Source of the DNA: Gammaproteobacteria bacterium 39-13
GTDB lineage: Bacteria > Pseudomonadota > Gammaproteobacteria > Berkiellales > Berkiellaceae
Length of the DNA: 61,570 nucleotides
Direction of reading: 5' to 3'
NCBI GenBank assembly: GCA_001898235.1
Contig: MKTN01000043.1
Span: 1-61,570, forward strand
Each line of letters starts with the position of its first letter. Within the stretch, counting starts at the first letter, position 1. The position numbers and the translations under genes were made by a program. Under the pieces are notes generated by a model. The model worked only from the letters and a program-made list of their open reading frames with translations, was not told the origin of the DNA and made no database searches. Shown piece after piece: positions 48,301 through 55,553 of this stretch.

Positions 48301-51300
48301 TTACTGAAACTAAGGATTTAAAAGAAATATTGGCAGGGTTAAAGGAATTCATTGATGAAAATAAAGAACATAAAGATGTTATTTATCCTGTAGAAGATTT
48401 CTTTGATATGCTTAATAAACGTGTTGAACCGATTAACAAGCTTGCAACGCAAATAAAAGAGATCGAACAAAAATTAGCACCTATTGAAGCAGCTTATAAA
48501 CAACAAAAAGAAGCAAATAAGAAGTATTCTGATTTTACAGCAATGCTTAGAGGTCCGCAAAATTCTTTAATGCAAGGGACTAATGCTAAGTTCCTTGAAA
48601 CATTGGCTGCAAACCCGCCGTTATATGCTTTAATAATGAATAATTTTGAATTGATTAAAACCATCAATCAAAAGTATCAAGTCTACCAAAAAGCGATGGC
48701 ACCTTCACTAGATGATCCATATTTTAAACGTAGTGAAGAACTAAAAGCACAGAAACGTGCAGAATTAGAGGCACAAAGAAAAGCGCATGAAGAAAAAACT
48801 GGAGAAAAACTACCTACACCAGAAGAACTTGCTGAAAGAGGTGAAGCTAAAATTAAGCATGATAGACCGCTTTATGCTGTGCATGATCCTATAAATAAAG
48901 CTAAAACCCCAAGCGCAATGATAGAAGCTTTTGCAAAAATTGATGAATTAAAAGTTAGTAAAGGAGAAATTGAAAAAGCGATTATATTTGATCTTAAAGA
49001 AAAAATTGCTGAGTATCAAAAAAAGCCTAGCGCTGAATTAGCGAAAGAAATACTATTTAAGTGTAATGAAGCGGAAAAGCGTGGTTTAAAAGCGAATGAT
49101 GCATTAAAAATTACTGCGGAATTCATGTTTGATGAGTTAGAGAAATTATCTGATTCATATTACAAACATTTTAACGCGTTGGTAAACGATCCTGCCAAAC
49201 ATGGAGATTTAATTAAATTCCTTGAAAGTGTCCCTCAAGAATGTAAAGCCTTTATTGAAAAATTATCGGCCGTTGATACCGAGAAAAATAGAGATCTTAA
49301 AGCTATCAAAGAAAGAGCTCAGGCACTTGGAACAAGAGTGGATGAAGACATTAAACAGTTTGGTGATCTTGCAAAAGCAAGAGAAGCAATTACGGAAAAA
49401 GGAGAGAGAAAACTAAAGTCTGTTGCGCAAAAATTGCAATCTACCAAAGACGCAGAAAGTGGGCTCAGAGTTATTCAGCTTGAAGCTCCTGGTGCTATTA
49501 ATATCATTCGTAGACGGGCGAATAATGCGTTGAGAGGGATCCGTGAGAGGGCTAGAAATTTATTTGGTAAAACGAGTGAAATCTCTTCTGTTCCTTCTGG
49601 AGAATCATTACAAGGTACAAATAATGTTGTAACGCCTATAGTGTCAAAACCTAGTAAAGCTGAGTCAAAAGAGGAAACACTTACTGATGTTGTCACGCCG
49701 CCAGTAGAACCAAGAATTTCTCCACCCATTCAAATAGTTGACGTTACCACTTCGCATGTAGTAAGCGATGCACATCCAGTTTCTTCAGTGGTAACAGCAC
49801 CAAAAAAAACTTCACCCTTAAAATCATACTTAAAAGAACCTTCTATACCGGAAATCATCAGGAATTTGGCCGCAGAGGGCGGCCCTAATGCGAGACAATT
49901 AACCAAAGAAGGTGCCAAAGCAGGAGGAAGAGGGCATGGATGGGTAGGACAAACCTTTGGTAGAAATGAAGATACATTATTAGCATCATTAAAAAATATT
50001 GATGGACCACAGACTTATACAATGGGGGAAATTAAAAAAACATCAGAAAAAGCGGCTGAAGCCGTAGTCGAAGGAGAAGCAACACCCCTCATTACAGTTG
50101 TTCAGGGAGTAAGTGCAAGCGATTTACATAGATATGCTTTAGGAGATAATAGTGTTTTTCAGGTTGCTAGTCAGTTTGATTTTCAAGAATCAAGAGGTGC
50201 TTTTGATACACCTGTGTCTGATTATCCTTTCGATCCCACACAAGGTCCGTATGCTTCTATTGAAGCTGCCGCAGGGGCACTTCATCGTAAGGCTGCAAAA
50301 AAATCGGGGAAATTACCGCATGCCTTAACTGACATGTTTCCGGAAGGCTTATTAGCGAAATACCCTAATCTCTACAAAGATGGTTATTTGGAACTTTCTA
50401 CTATTACGGAAGAAGCAGATAAACAACGTTTATTAGATCATATTGAAGCCAACATAGATAAATTAAAAATATTACCTCAATGGGTTACATGTGAAGCAAC
50501 CCAAGTACAACAATTACAAGTATTTACTGCGGCACCCTCTTTCCAGACGCAATCAATACCTGATGTACATAGTGTCGACCATCAGATATGCGAAGCATTG
50601 GTTGTTGCTCAATATCGTGCAAGTGCGCAATTAGCTGTCATCCGAAGTCGTGAAACGGGACTCACAGTACCTTTGCACTTAACCATGGTAGGACAAGGTG
50701 CTTTTAATAATAACCCTATCGTCATGCAAAAAGCGATGGAAGCAGTGGCTCAAGTAGTTAAAGGAGAAAAAGTTGCTGTTTATGTTCATGCATATAGTGC
50801 GGCTGATAAAGATAAATTAATGCCACAAATGACCGGTAGTTTTAACATTGCTGAGATGAATGTTGAAGAATTTAAGCGTACTCCTCATCCAAATACAGAA
50901 ATAAAATTTAGTCAAGTTTGCCAAGGATTGGGTTTTATATCGACTATCCGTGAGGAAAGTATTAGAAAAGAGATAAGTAATTATGATTTTAACTCTGGCA
51001 CAGGATGGAAAGAAGATTACGTGCCTAAATATCCTGAATTATCTACAGATGAAAAAGCTGCTAATAATAGACAAGGCGTAAAAGTTTATATGGAACTGGT
51101 GGATACCGAAGCAGCCTACGTAGATGATTTGGCTAGAATATCTGATCCTGAAAATAAAAAAGCTATCTTAGCACTATATGATGAATTAAAACCTGAAGAA
51201 TTAAAAGGATTTACTAGTAAAGAAGAAATTTCGCAATTTCTTGATAAAATTGCAAAGCTAAAAGCGGGACACGAAGAAGTACTCAAAGCACTTAAAGAGC

Positions 51301-53948
51301 CCAATCCTGAAAAATGGGCAGAAAATATAGCTAAATTAAAAGCATTGTATGTAGACTTTGGTTTAACCTTTGAAAAAATTAAAATCCCTTCAAGCGTTGA
51401 TCAAAAATTTAGAGGACCTACCGGTGGAGGATTGAGCCTTAGCGATTATATCATTAAGCCAGTTCAGAGAATGACCAAATATCCTTTGCTGGTCAGAGAA
51501 CTTGAAAAAACTGTTTCTGAGGAAAGTTCTTTCTATGCAGGTTTTATGAAGGCAAAAGAAGGATTTTTAGCTATCCCTGACGCAGTCAATTATGCTAAAA
51601 CTATTAATGAGGAATCTTCTAAGTTTAATGCGGCCGTTTTACCTTATCAACAACAGCCTACGAAGAAAAGTTTTGTAAAATTTATTGAAACGCTACCTGT
51701 TTTGCAAGGTTTAAAACCAGCAGAAATGCAAGCCTTATTTGAAAAAGTAGATTTTTCTCATGCAGGCATGAAAGGTAAGCAAAAGTTTGAAGAATATGTA
51801 TTTCAGCTTATGCCTCAAAAGGATTTAGATAAAGCTACGCCAGAAGAGATCGTCCTTAATCGAATGCTGATGAATAAAGTCTCAAATGATAAGGTCATTG
51901 ACAGATTTGAAAAATTAAAAGGAAAGAGCTCAGTTTCCGAAGAAGATAAGAAGATAATTGATAACATTCTGCAAGAAATGCGTAAACAGGTAAAAAACGG
52001 TGAGGCAATAAATTATAGTGCTGCCATTAATAGTTTAATAAAAAATAATGAAAATGATGCAGAAAAATATATCAATTTTTCTAAAAAGCATGAAGATGCC
52101 ATCATTAAAATTAAAGTCATGCAGGAAGAATATAAGCCTCACAAAGTGGATATGAAAGCAGCAAATAAGGATTTAGCTTACTTGCGCGGGGCTGTATACT
52201 CAGAGATAGTCAATAATCTCACTAATTACAATAGTAATATTAATCTTGATGAAAGTTTGAGAGGGCTGATTCAAGCGCGAGACAAGGTTAAACAGCTTTC
52301 CGTCAGTGATAGTCCACATGTGCGTATAGAAGCGAAAAAAACATTACATGATATTGATGCACTTCTCATGGAAAATTTGAAAGTTGAAAAACCATTATCA
52401 CAAAGTCAAGTAAACCAGATTGAAAGAGTGTTTGAAAATGCCGAAGGTTTTGCTAGAGAATATTATAAAACGTTTAATAACTGGCTCACCGCAGTAAAAA
52501 ATGGAAATACCCCTGAAGCCAACGAGCAAGAACTTCGCTTGCGCAAATTAGAAGGATTATCTAGCCAAGTAAGAGATTATATTGCATTTATTGACACTTT
52601 AACTGAATTGAAGTTGCCGCAAATCGCTGATCTTAAATTAAAAGCTGATGATATGCGCCTTGCAATGCAAGAAAATGAAAATCAAGCCAGAAGCATGGTA
52701 AAAGTCCGTGAGCGAATAGCCTCCATGGATGAAGAAAGGAAGAAGGGAAAAGCAGAATCTATTTTAGAAAAAATCAAAGATGTGCCAGATCCCGTTAAAG
52801 GCTTCATGATTGCTAATAAGGAAACCAGTAGCTTATTAAGAACGGCTAAAAAGAAAATAAATAAGGTAAAAAAAGCATTTACAGGTGTATCCAAGAAGAA
52901 AAAATCCTCTGAAGAAATTGTTGCGCCTACAACCACAGCGGCAATCACAACTAGCCCCCCAGAACCTGTGGCAGACATGCACAGGGTGAATGCTGAAAAG
53001 ACGGTTGACCTAAAATTGCCAGCTAATGATCCACATGCCAAAGTGCTAGCGCAGGCAATTAAAGAAGCAAAAACTATTCCTGATTTAATTCAATTACTTG
53101 AAAAATGGGAACATGATATTATTAGCTCCAATGGAAAGACTATTGATAAAAAAATAATGTTAGATAGTTTACGCAAATTCAGCAGCAGTGCAGAAAATAT
53201 TGAATTGTTTGCTAAGATTACTACAACGTCTCCAATATATGGTGGCAGTCATATTACGAGTAACTATGGACTACGTGAAAAATTTGCTTCTTTAGCTAAA
53301 GAGCAACACAAAAGCGCTGTTAATTTACAAGCAAAACCACTTACAACGATACCAGAACAATCTACAGCGGCACCTGAAAAAAAACCAGAATTGGCAGAGA
53401 GGCGAAATGCAGATAAGCGAAAAGCGATGATGGTGATGGGGCCACAAAAAATTGATCCACCACCTCATGCAGTTATTTTTCAAGGAAAAGGAAGTATCAG
53501 CCAATTAAATAATTATTTAACAAATGCTGAAAATGCGAGTAAACACAACATTAAGCCTAATAGTATTCGCGAAGTTGATATTAAAACGAATGGTTTTACT
53601 GAATCAAAAGCAAAGGCGTTAGAAATGACTTTCGAAGCAAGTGAAGCAAGGAAGGAGTTTAAAGCCTATGCGCATGATGATGATAAAAAGCAGGGAGTTG
53701 TTTTTTCACTTGAACATGGTATGGAAAAGGATCCTGAGAAATTTAGAGCAGCAGTAGAGGAAGTCTGTTATTTAGCAGTAGTCAATGCAGGCAAAGGTGC
53801 TGAATTTGATTTATCTGTTGTAAAAGATGAGAAAGTGCGCGCTGTAGTTGAGGAGGCCTTTGACAAAGCTATCCAAAAAGCAGTTGATGAAAAACATCTT
53901 TCAGCCAATGAAGCGGAACATCCTAAAGTAAAATCAGCTCGATTATAG
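42378..53948 (+). CDS. Giant effector-like protein: Ser/Thr kinase - RasGEF - macro-like - DH RhoGEF
   Basis: A 3856-residue (roughly 430 kDa) uninterrupted protein, almost a fifth of the window. Seen in order: a complete protein kinase domain (92-350), a basic stretch (about 575-600), a Cdc25-type RasGEF domain (605-805), about 1500 residues of mostly charged helical and coiled-coil sequence with an Ala/Pro linker near 1340-1370, a basic segment (2375-2400), a Pro/Thr-rich linker (2410-2480), a macrodomain-like region (2485-2815), a Dbl-homology domain (2895-3085), another helical region, a Lys-rich cluster (3490-3513) and a Glu-rich C-terminus ending KSARL. No signal peptide or membrane helix is seen. 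All named domains are eukaryotic-type, so the natural reading is a translocated effector (Dot/Icm-like secretion inferred) acting on host Ras- and Rho-family GTPases. It runs convergently into the HPr gene, 8 nt apart. Domain calls are from motifs; the overall function is inference. Confidence 0.93.
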   Translation: MAKRWAIDIGAADDKAVFDAVEKLISEGKSKIEKGTVVEIIYENAKKEKITEKFTLKNSFIGIPVMGADGKEVKGPDGKTKYKAYAIANKKYNRDDSKLGEGAYGKVKLAQDVDGHNFAVKIEARGKRGEDDAELRIMKAIGYTKGETVRQLEQEKEFKGKKTKQKLYTMMELREGKELFNELYTNALTPGQLYVPGSPERKDELSSAQKLIIAIRCCQAIQDLHYRGVVHGDVKPANFMANIQGDHIVLGAIDFGFSFQLKEGEKSIKHKGIPQGTHKDYMPPEVIENNARGEEAIFSPASDVYSLGKMLQEDFGLPKEFCEAMLKSNPDERLPLPEVIRRLGTELEKELERTPEAERSPDAVQCAFEASSGIKQMKEGAGPKSKDDFISQVMSGFHDPIDSFGTNKFISYTMQDYKTLAQSIYARIPPNDYKATVWGDAGPEKNPDGSVKTEIKDGFFTQLGKAYNKLTDEEDKLIFLHNTELFIKEIIRANPEVKFVDSTEKGIAAFVGSIIEKEKDNKKINDALGKMQQNLDVEIKNRRAINESRKEKNLASSKENAALMVVTVGPKKIEEALAKPKKNRLSRAKTAIGKATIGQVSKKAQSHADEAEIAKALAHDFKQIQLDIIRQIDISDFHKVAWTKNSNLSSKKFTDMVNNTANSTRDRILGASSLSEQRRIYRIYLQTALECIKNNDYMSAVAIYSGVAASPIERLSYLNDDPIAKEMRKELDEICNPQGNYKNIGKQIEIANAEGKTAIPFIGQMQTFLVGIDENPNEIRGKMNEGKLLMEGRLLRNFADLQEHAFNQKTEAHQTNLLQDLARPMLTEDDAYNMSVSILSRADRAAYDKGDKKPLLRFLQPINLQEITSLDALKTKFPNGAISKQLSVEKDGKIYYGKKAYKKLLEKATPYLDQSKEGILNKQFAVNFLTTFSERASANRILKGKVEENINELSKGVELSSNDLLKINILNYLNTSADTYTKLDVVQQAEVKNMIDNIEKDIYTDPQGLTIIKGEKDETLLAEARKVKRIVADLDKIVEIEQEYQKLKSDFEKLKQFSTEIVGTPALFSYLNDAVVLKAKLESLKNDSNPLVKEYAHATSLVDEKSGINSLIEEVKKNSVDRIETAVDMYMNLIEEKNQLSGNKDQNEERLKEIEQDLVNLEKGLQVFMKEGASPDIKEKAKQAKEVIDKVKKISTLTESFKNANPEAKENIARELSGYPNEKTPAVMSAVKSLYNDEIKTKINETNKSDLDFLKGNAALKQPSINEILKSEIELYVASIRKADSEETRKAHERKIEIMIARFEKIEKNSPSEIKAEASKVQLAIKEQVDAYKKVKEKANKPVQNAAEPAAEASLQSRLGKVFARLKGGSASPAEPANLEPTAADLLIDLEVAAKLKDPITVVTDLANAKPETVFRGLVDAYNNKNIHDKIAQKVFPSATREDILQYIVRQIETDPLIPLYQSLYALDNLQGVYGVKDAAKERAGIYAAYQAKITALMQQKELTAQQKTDLVQLFNEIQLMTANPPASKIEQKALANLSAIVSEHYNDQEMTLHVGDNSIDLGVALKKEKQDRKVFDEFRVKLDALEGLPADEKKDKLIALIKELREKQNVTLQRIPMVDYKEAISSFLIKDKTLLMDMLSSENPLSAVDKRDLAANCIDYLKPEGVRKLLFEDADLHASLVLTSERNSASFAAVYEGITDEQRIILHERLYEAIKNQDFDEILILKGFKADIEFKKDEVTIARLLERMSANPKAWQQFVKKGENGEKYGNSVIGIMFSDSINKKSTQSADEFSKIAFILSSISSPHASSVFRTGPRGLLSAGLIQSPEEEAFFTNFIKASRAATEHARKGGAKVEYELTKDELSKLQRLHAQITGLLYPDTVPNLVKYNELESQCMKMDEQIKKLQAEMGEAYAKQGIKNMGFGVIDISSAVNPADFDKLKEEIKSSLEIDEATPTLTSEQREKFQRLYHALEFTETKDLKEILAGLKEFIDENKEHKDVIYPVEDFFDMLNKRVEPINKLATQIKEIEQKLAPIEAAYKQQKEANKKYSDFTAMLRGPQNSLMQGTNAKFLETLAANPPLYALIMNNFELIKTINQKYQVYQKAMAPSLDDPYFKRSEELKAQKRAELEAQRKAHEEKTGEKLPTPEELAERGEAKIKHDRPLYAVHDPINKAKTPSAMIEAFAKIDELKVSKGEIEKAIIFDLKEKIAEYQKKPSAELAKEILFKCNEAEKRGLKANDALKITAEFMFDELEKLSDSYYKHFNALVNDPAKHGDLIKFLESVPQECKAFIEKLSAVDTEKNRDLKAIKERAQALGTRVDEDIKQFGDLAKAREAITEKGERKLKSVAQKLQSTKDAESGLRVIQLEAPGAINIIRRRANNALRGIRERARNLFGKTSEISSVPSGESLQGTNNVVTPIVSKPSKAESKEETLTDVVTPPVEPRISPPIQIVDVTTSHVVSDAHPVSSVVTAPKKTSPLKSYLKEPSIPEIIRNLAAEGGPNARQLTKEGAKAGGRGHGWVGQTFGRNEDTLLASLKNIDGPQTYTMGEIKKTSEKAAEAVVEGEATPLITVVQGVSASDLHRYALGDNSVFQVASQFDFQESRGAFDTPVSDYPFDPTQGPYASIEAAAGALHRKAAKKSGKLPHALTDMFPEGLLAKYPNLYKDGYLELSTITEEADKQRLLDHIEANIDKLKILPQWVTCEATQVQQLQVFTAAPSFQTQSIPDVHSVDHQICEALVVAQYRASAQLAVIRSRETGLTVPLHLTMVGQGAFNNNPIVMQKAMEAVAQVVKGEKVAVYVHAYSAADKDKLMPQMTGSFNIAEMNVEEFKRTPHPNTEIKFSQVCQGLGFISTIREESIRKEISNYDFNSGTGWKEDYVPKYPELSTDEKAANNRQGVKVYMELVDTEAAYVDDLARISDPENKKAILALYDELKPEELKGFTSKEEISQFLDKIAKLKAGHEEVLKALKEPNPEKWAENIAKLKALYVDFGLTFEKIKIPSSVDQKFRGPTGGGLSLSDYIIKPVQRMTKYPLLVRELEKTVSEESSFYAGFMKAKEGFLAIPDAVNYAKTINEESSKFNAAVLPYQQQPTKKSFVKFIETLPVLQGLKPAEMQALFEKVDFSHAGMKGKQKFEEYVFQLMPQKDLDKATPEEIVLNRMLMNKVSNDKVIDRFEKLKGKSSVSEEDKKIIDNILQEMRKQVKNGEAINYSAAINSLIKNNENDAEKYINFSKKHEDAIIKIKVMQEEYKPHKVDMKAANKDLAYLRGAVYSEIVNNLTNYNSNINLDESLRGLIQARDKVKQLSVSDSPHVRIEAKKTLHDIDALLMENLKVEKPLSQSQVNQIERVFENAEGFAREYYKTFNNWLTAVKNGNTPEANEQELRLRKLEGLSSQVRDYIAFIDTLTELKLPQIADLKLKADDMRLAMQENENQARSMVKVRERIASMDEERKKGKAESILEKIKDVPDPVKGFMIANKETSSLLRTAKKKINKVKKAFTGVSKKKKSSEEIVAPTTTAAITTSPPEPVADMHRVNAEKTVDLKLPANDPHAKVLAQAIKEAKTIPDLIQLLEKWEHDIISSNGKTIDKKIMLDSLRKFSSSAENIELFAKITTTSPIYGGSHITSNYGLREKFASLAKEQHKSAVNLQAKPLTTIPEQSTAAPEKKPELAERRNADKRKAMMVMGPQKIDPPPHAVIFQGKGSISQLNNYLTNAENASKHNIKPNSIREVDIKTNGFTESKAKALEMTFEASEARKEFKAYAHDDDKKQGVVFSLEHGMEKDPEKFRAAVEEVCYLAVVNAGKGAEFDLSVVKDEKVRAVVEEAFDKAIQKAVDEKHLSANEAEHPKVKSARL
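42651..43427 (+). other. Protein kinase domain of the giant protein (residues 92-350)
   Basis: All catalytic elements are visible: glycine loop GEGAYG (100-105), Lys121 (FAVKIE), catalytic loop HGDVKPAN with Asp233 and Asn238, DFG at 254-256, PPE (283-285) in place of APE, ASDVYSLG with Asp303, and Arg332 near the domain end. The HGD form (instead of HRD) and the PPE are common in bacterial and effector kinases. It should be active on Ser/Thr. A 40-residue insert after the alpha-C region (145-165) is unusual. Confidence 0.92.
44190..44792 (+). other. RasGEF (Cdc25 homology) domain of the giant protein (residues 605-805)
   Basis: The order and wording follow eukaryotic RasGEFs. AEIAKALAHDFKQIQLDII is the (LAxQLTxIE) start. 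W642 is in the HKVAW motif. NNDYMSAVAIYSG begins at 694 and ASPIERL ends at 715 (compare NNFNSLMAIxSGLxSSPIxRL). GNYKNIG is at 740-750 (compare RNFKNYR). IPFIGQMQTFLVGIDE is at 759-774 (compare PFLGxYLTDLTFIDE). An upstream REM partner is not obvious. Confidence 0.85.
49830..50822 (+). other. Macrodomain-like region of an uncharacterised family (residues 2485-2815)
   Basis: From memory, a family of uncharacterised bacterial and protist proteins shares the string VASQFNxxE...DxTQGPxxAIxxGAxxxxR and, about 150 residues later, LTxxGGGAFGN followed by a V-x-I/V-x-S-Y strand. Here the matching pieces are VFQVASQFDFQES, YPFDPTQGPYASIEAAAGAL and LHLTMVGQGAFNNNP, then VAVYVHAYS. The layout resembles macro / poly-ADP-ribose glycohydrolase folds, but ADP-ribose binding is not shown. 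Confidence 0.55.
51060..51632 (+). other. Dbl-homology (DH) RhoGEF domain of the giant protein (residues 2895-3085)
   Basis: CR1 reads VYMELVDTEAAYVDDLARI (compare ELxxTExxYvxxL). CR2-like helices with LKALYVDFGLTFEKI follow. CR3 is LSDYIIKPVQRMTKYPLL (3021-3038), which matches the DH hallmark LxxYLIkPvQRitkYpLLL nearly word for word, with P3028, Q3030 and R3031 in place, followed by RELEKTV. Spacing of the three regions fits a whole DH domain. No PH domain follows. Confidence 0.87.
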
Positions 53949-53971
53949 GTGAAGAGCTAGCGCTCTTCACC
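53948..53971. terminator. Perfect hairpin at the convergent giant gene / HPr junction
   Basis: GGTGAAGAGC-TAGC-GCTCTTCACC makes a 10-bp stem that overlaps the last base of the giant gene stop and the last codons of the HPr gene. No U-run follows on either strand, so it is at best an atypical bidirectional terminator. It could also protect 3' ends. Confidence 0.4.
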
Positions 53972-54232
53972 AAATCGATTGGCGATTAATGTTTCAATTG
54001 CACCGAGCGCATGTTCCTCATCGTTTCCTGTAACAACGATTTCCACCCACGTATGCTGGCTTGCTGCGAGCATCATAACGCCCATAATGCTTTTACAATT
54101 TGCACTCACGCCATCGCGGCTAATTTCAATATGGCTCTCAAATTTTGCAGCGGTTTGTACTAGTTTTGCGGCTGCGCGTGCATGCAAACCTAGTTTATTA
54201 ATGATTTGGAGTTTTTTGCGTAGCATGTTCAT
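53957..54232 (-). CDS. Phosphocarrier protein HPr (regulatory PTS)
   Basis: A 91-residue HPr. The phospho-acceptor His17 lies in GLHARAAAKL. Ser48 in KSIMGVMMLA matches Ser46, the target of HPr kinase, and a kinase gene is present at 55814. It overlaps the EIIA gene by 4 nt (ATGA). No sugar permease is nearby, so it belongs to a regulatory PTS. Enzyme I, which follows HPr in many betaproteobacteria and some relatives, is not here; the giant gene converges on it instead. Confidence 0.95.
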   Translation of the reverse strand: MNMLRKKLQIINKLGLHARAAAKLVQTAAKFESHIEISRDGVSANCKSIMGVMMLAASQHTWVEIVVTGNDEEHALGAIETLIANRFGEER

Positions 54233-54708
54233 GAATCAATTACCATAATATGTCGCTGTCTTGAGAGTTTTTCAGGTTTCTTTTTGTTTGCTTGAATCTG
54301 TGCAATGAGATCACGACCAGTTAATGGCTCAAAAATCCCATCTTTGCCGCCACTTAGTGCTTTTTTAGCAAGCTGAGAAAGGGCTAAGTGAGGGTAGTTA
54401 AGCACTCGAAACAGCATTGGAAGGTTTAATCCGGTGACGACACGAATAGTAAATCCTTGCTGTAGGAGCCCTTGAGCAACATTACTGGGTGTTGAACCAA
54501 ACATATCTGTTAAGACGAGTACGCCTTCTCCAGCATCCAGCTTTCTTACCAAGCATCCTGCTTTTGAGATAAGATGCTCAGGATCAGGATCTCGGCTGAC
54601 AGAAAGTGGTAACACTTCAAGAGGAAGTTTGCCAAATGTACCTGAGGCAACATTGAGTAATGCCCCGCCAATTCCGCTATGGGTAATTAATAAAATCCCG
54701 ACACTCAT
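54229..54708 (-). CDS. PTS EIIA component, mannose family (regulatory)
   Basis: A 159-residue EIIA(Man)-type protein. The N-terminal ILLITHSGIGGAL carries phospho-acceptor His10, and VLVLTDMFGSTPSNVAQ is the family core. It lacks the IIB part of full transporters. It overlaps rapZ by 4 nt upstream and the HPr gene by 4 nt downstream, so the three are tightly coupled. It probably relays phosphate from HPr for regulation rather than sugar uptake. Confidence 0.92.
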   Translation of the reverse strand: MSVGILLITHSGIGGALLNVASGTFGKLPLEVLPLSVSRDPDPEHLISKAGCLVRKLDAGEGVLVLTDMFGSTPSNVAQGLLQQGFTIRVVTGLNLPMLFRVLNYPHLALSQLAKKALSGGKDGIFEPLTGRDLIAQIQANKKKPEKLSRQRHIMVIDS

Positions 54709-55553
54709 AAATTTGATTTTAGATCTCTATGCCTAACTTGAACATTTAATTGAAGTTTATTGGCTAAGTGAACCAGTTGTTCGGTGATATAGACCGAACG
54801 ATGCTGTCCGCCAGTACAACCTATCCCTACAGTAAGATAACTGCGATTGTCAGCTTCAAACCGGGGGATCCAATTGTCTAAGAATCTAATAATATCTTCA
54901 ACCATCTGATGTACTTCGGGATAAGCTTTCAGAAAATCGGCAACGGCTTGGTCGCAACCTGTCAGTGCGCGTAAGTCTGGCTGCCAATAAGGATTAGGCA
55001 GACAACGAACATCAAAAATAAAATCTGCATCCGCTGGCATACCATTTTTAAAGCCAAAAGATTGAATGAGAAGTTGTAAACGTGAGGTGTTTTCACGGGC
55101 AACCCTATCGCGAATTAGAGCGCATAGTTGATGTTGAGTTAAATGACTAGTGTCAATGGTAATGTCTGCCATGCTTGATAAAGGACGAAGAAGCGCGTGT
55201 TCTTGTTCAATAGCTTCTTGCAATGAGACTTTGCTGTTAGATAAAGGGTGACGCCGACGTGTTTCGCTAAAACGACGCAAGAGGCTTTTGTGATCGGCAT
55301 CAAGATAAATAATTTCACAGCCAGGCTGACGAAGCTCTGAAATCACATCTTTTAGCAGATTAACATCAAGCGGAAGATTACGTGCATCAATACTGACGGC
55401 TAAGCGAGGATGATCTTCTTGAAGACGAGAAACTAGCCCGGGTAACATGTCGACCGGCAGGTTATCTACACAGTAATAGCCGAGATCTTCCAATACATGT
55501 AGAGAAATGGTTTTTCCAGAACCTGAACGTCCACTGACAATTACCAGCCGCAT
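54705..55553 (-). CDS. rapZ: RNase adapter protein RapZ
   Basis: A 282-residue RapZ/YvcJ-family protein. The Walker A is GRSGSGKT (8-15). YCVDNLPVDMLPGL follows. The C-terminal GIGCTGGQHRSVYI and HRDLK are the ligand and RNA-binding signatures. In enterics it presents GlmZ to RNase E and senses glucosamine 6-phosphate. In this genome RNase G is seen but no target sRNA is recognisable. It lies in the rpoN-ptsN block as usual. Confidence 0.95.
   Translation of the reverse strand: MRLVIVSGRSGSGKTISLHVLEDLGYYCVDNLPVDMLPGLVSRLQEDHPRLAVSIDARNLPLDVNLLKDVISELRQPGCEIIYLDADHKSLLRRFSETRRRHPLSNSKVSLQEAIEQEHALLRPLSSMADITIDTSHLTQHQLCALIRDRVARENTSRLQLLIQSFGFKNGMPADADFIFDVRCLPNPYWQPDLRALTGCDQAVADFLKAYPEVHQMVEDIIRFLDNWIPRFEADNRSYLTVGIGCTGGQHRSVYITEQLVHLANKLQLNVQVRHRDLKSNL

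Noticed and set aside
51633-52100. A PH domain after the DH domain of the giant protein
   Set aside because: The sequence is highly helical (KKSFVKFIETL, FEEYVFQLMP) and lacks the beta-strand pattern and final Trp helix of PH domains.
43775-53041. Numerous antisense and shifted frames inside the giant gene
   Set aside because: They have no start signals or domain content and are shadows of an AT-rich, Lys/Glu-rich coding sequence.
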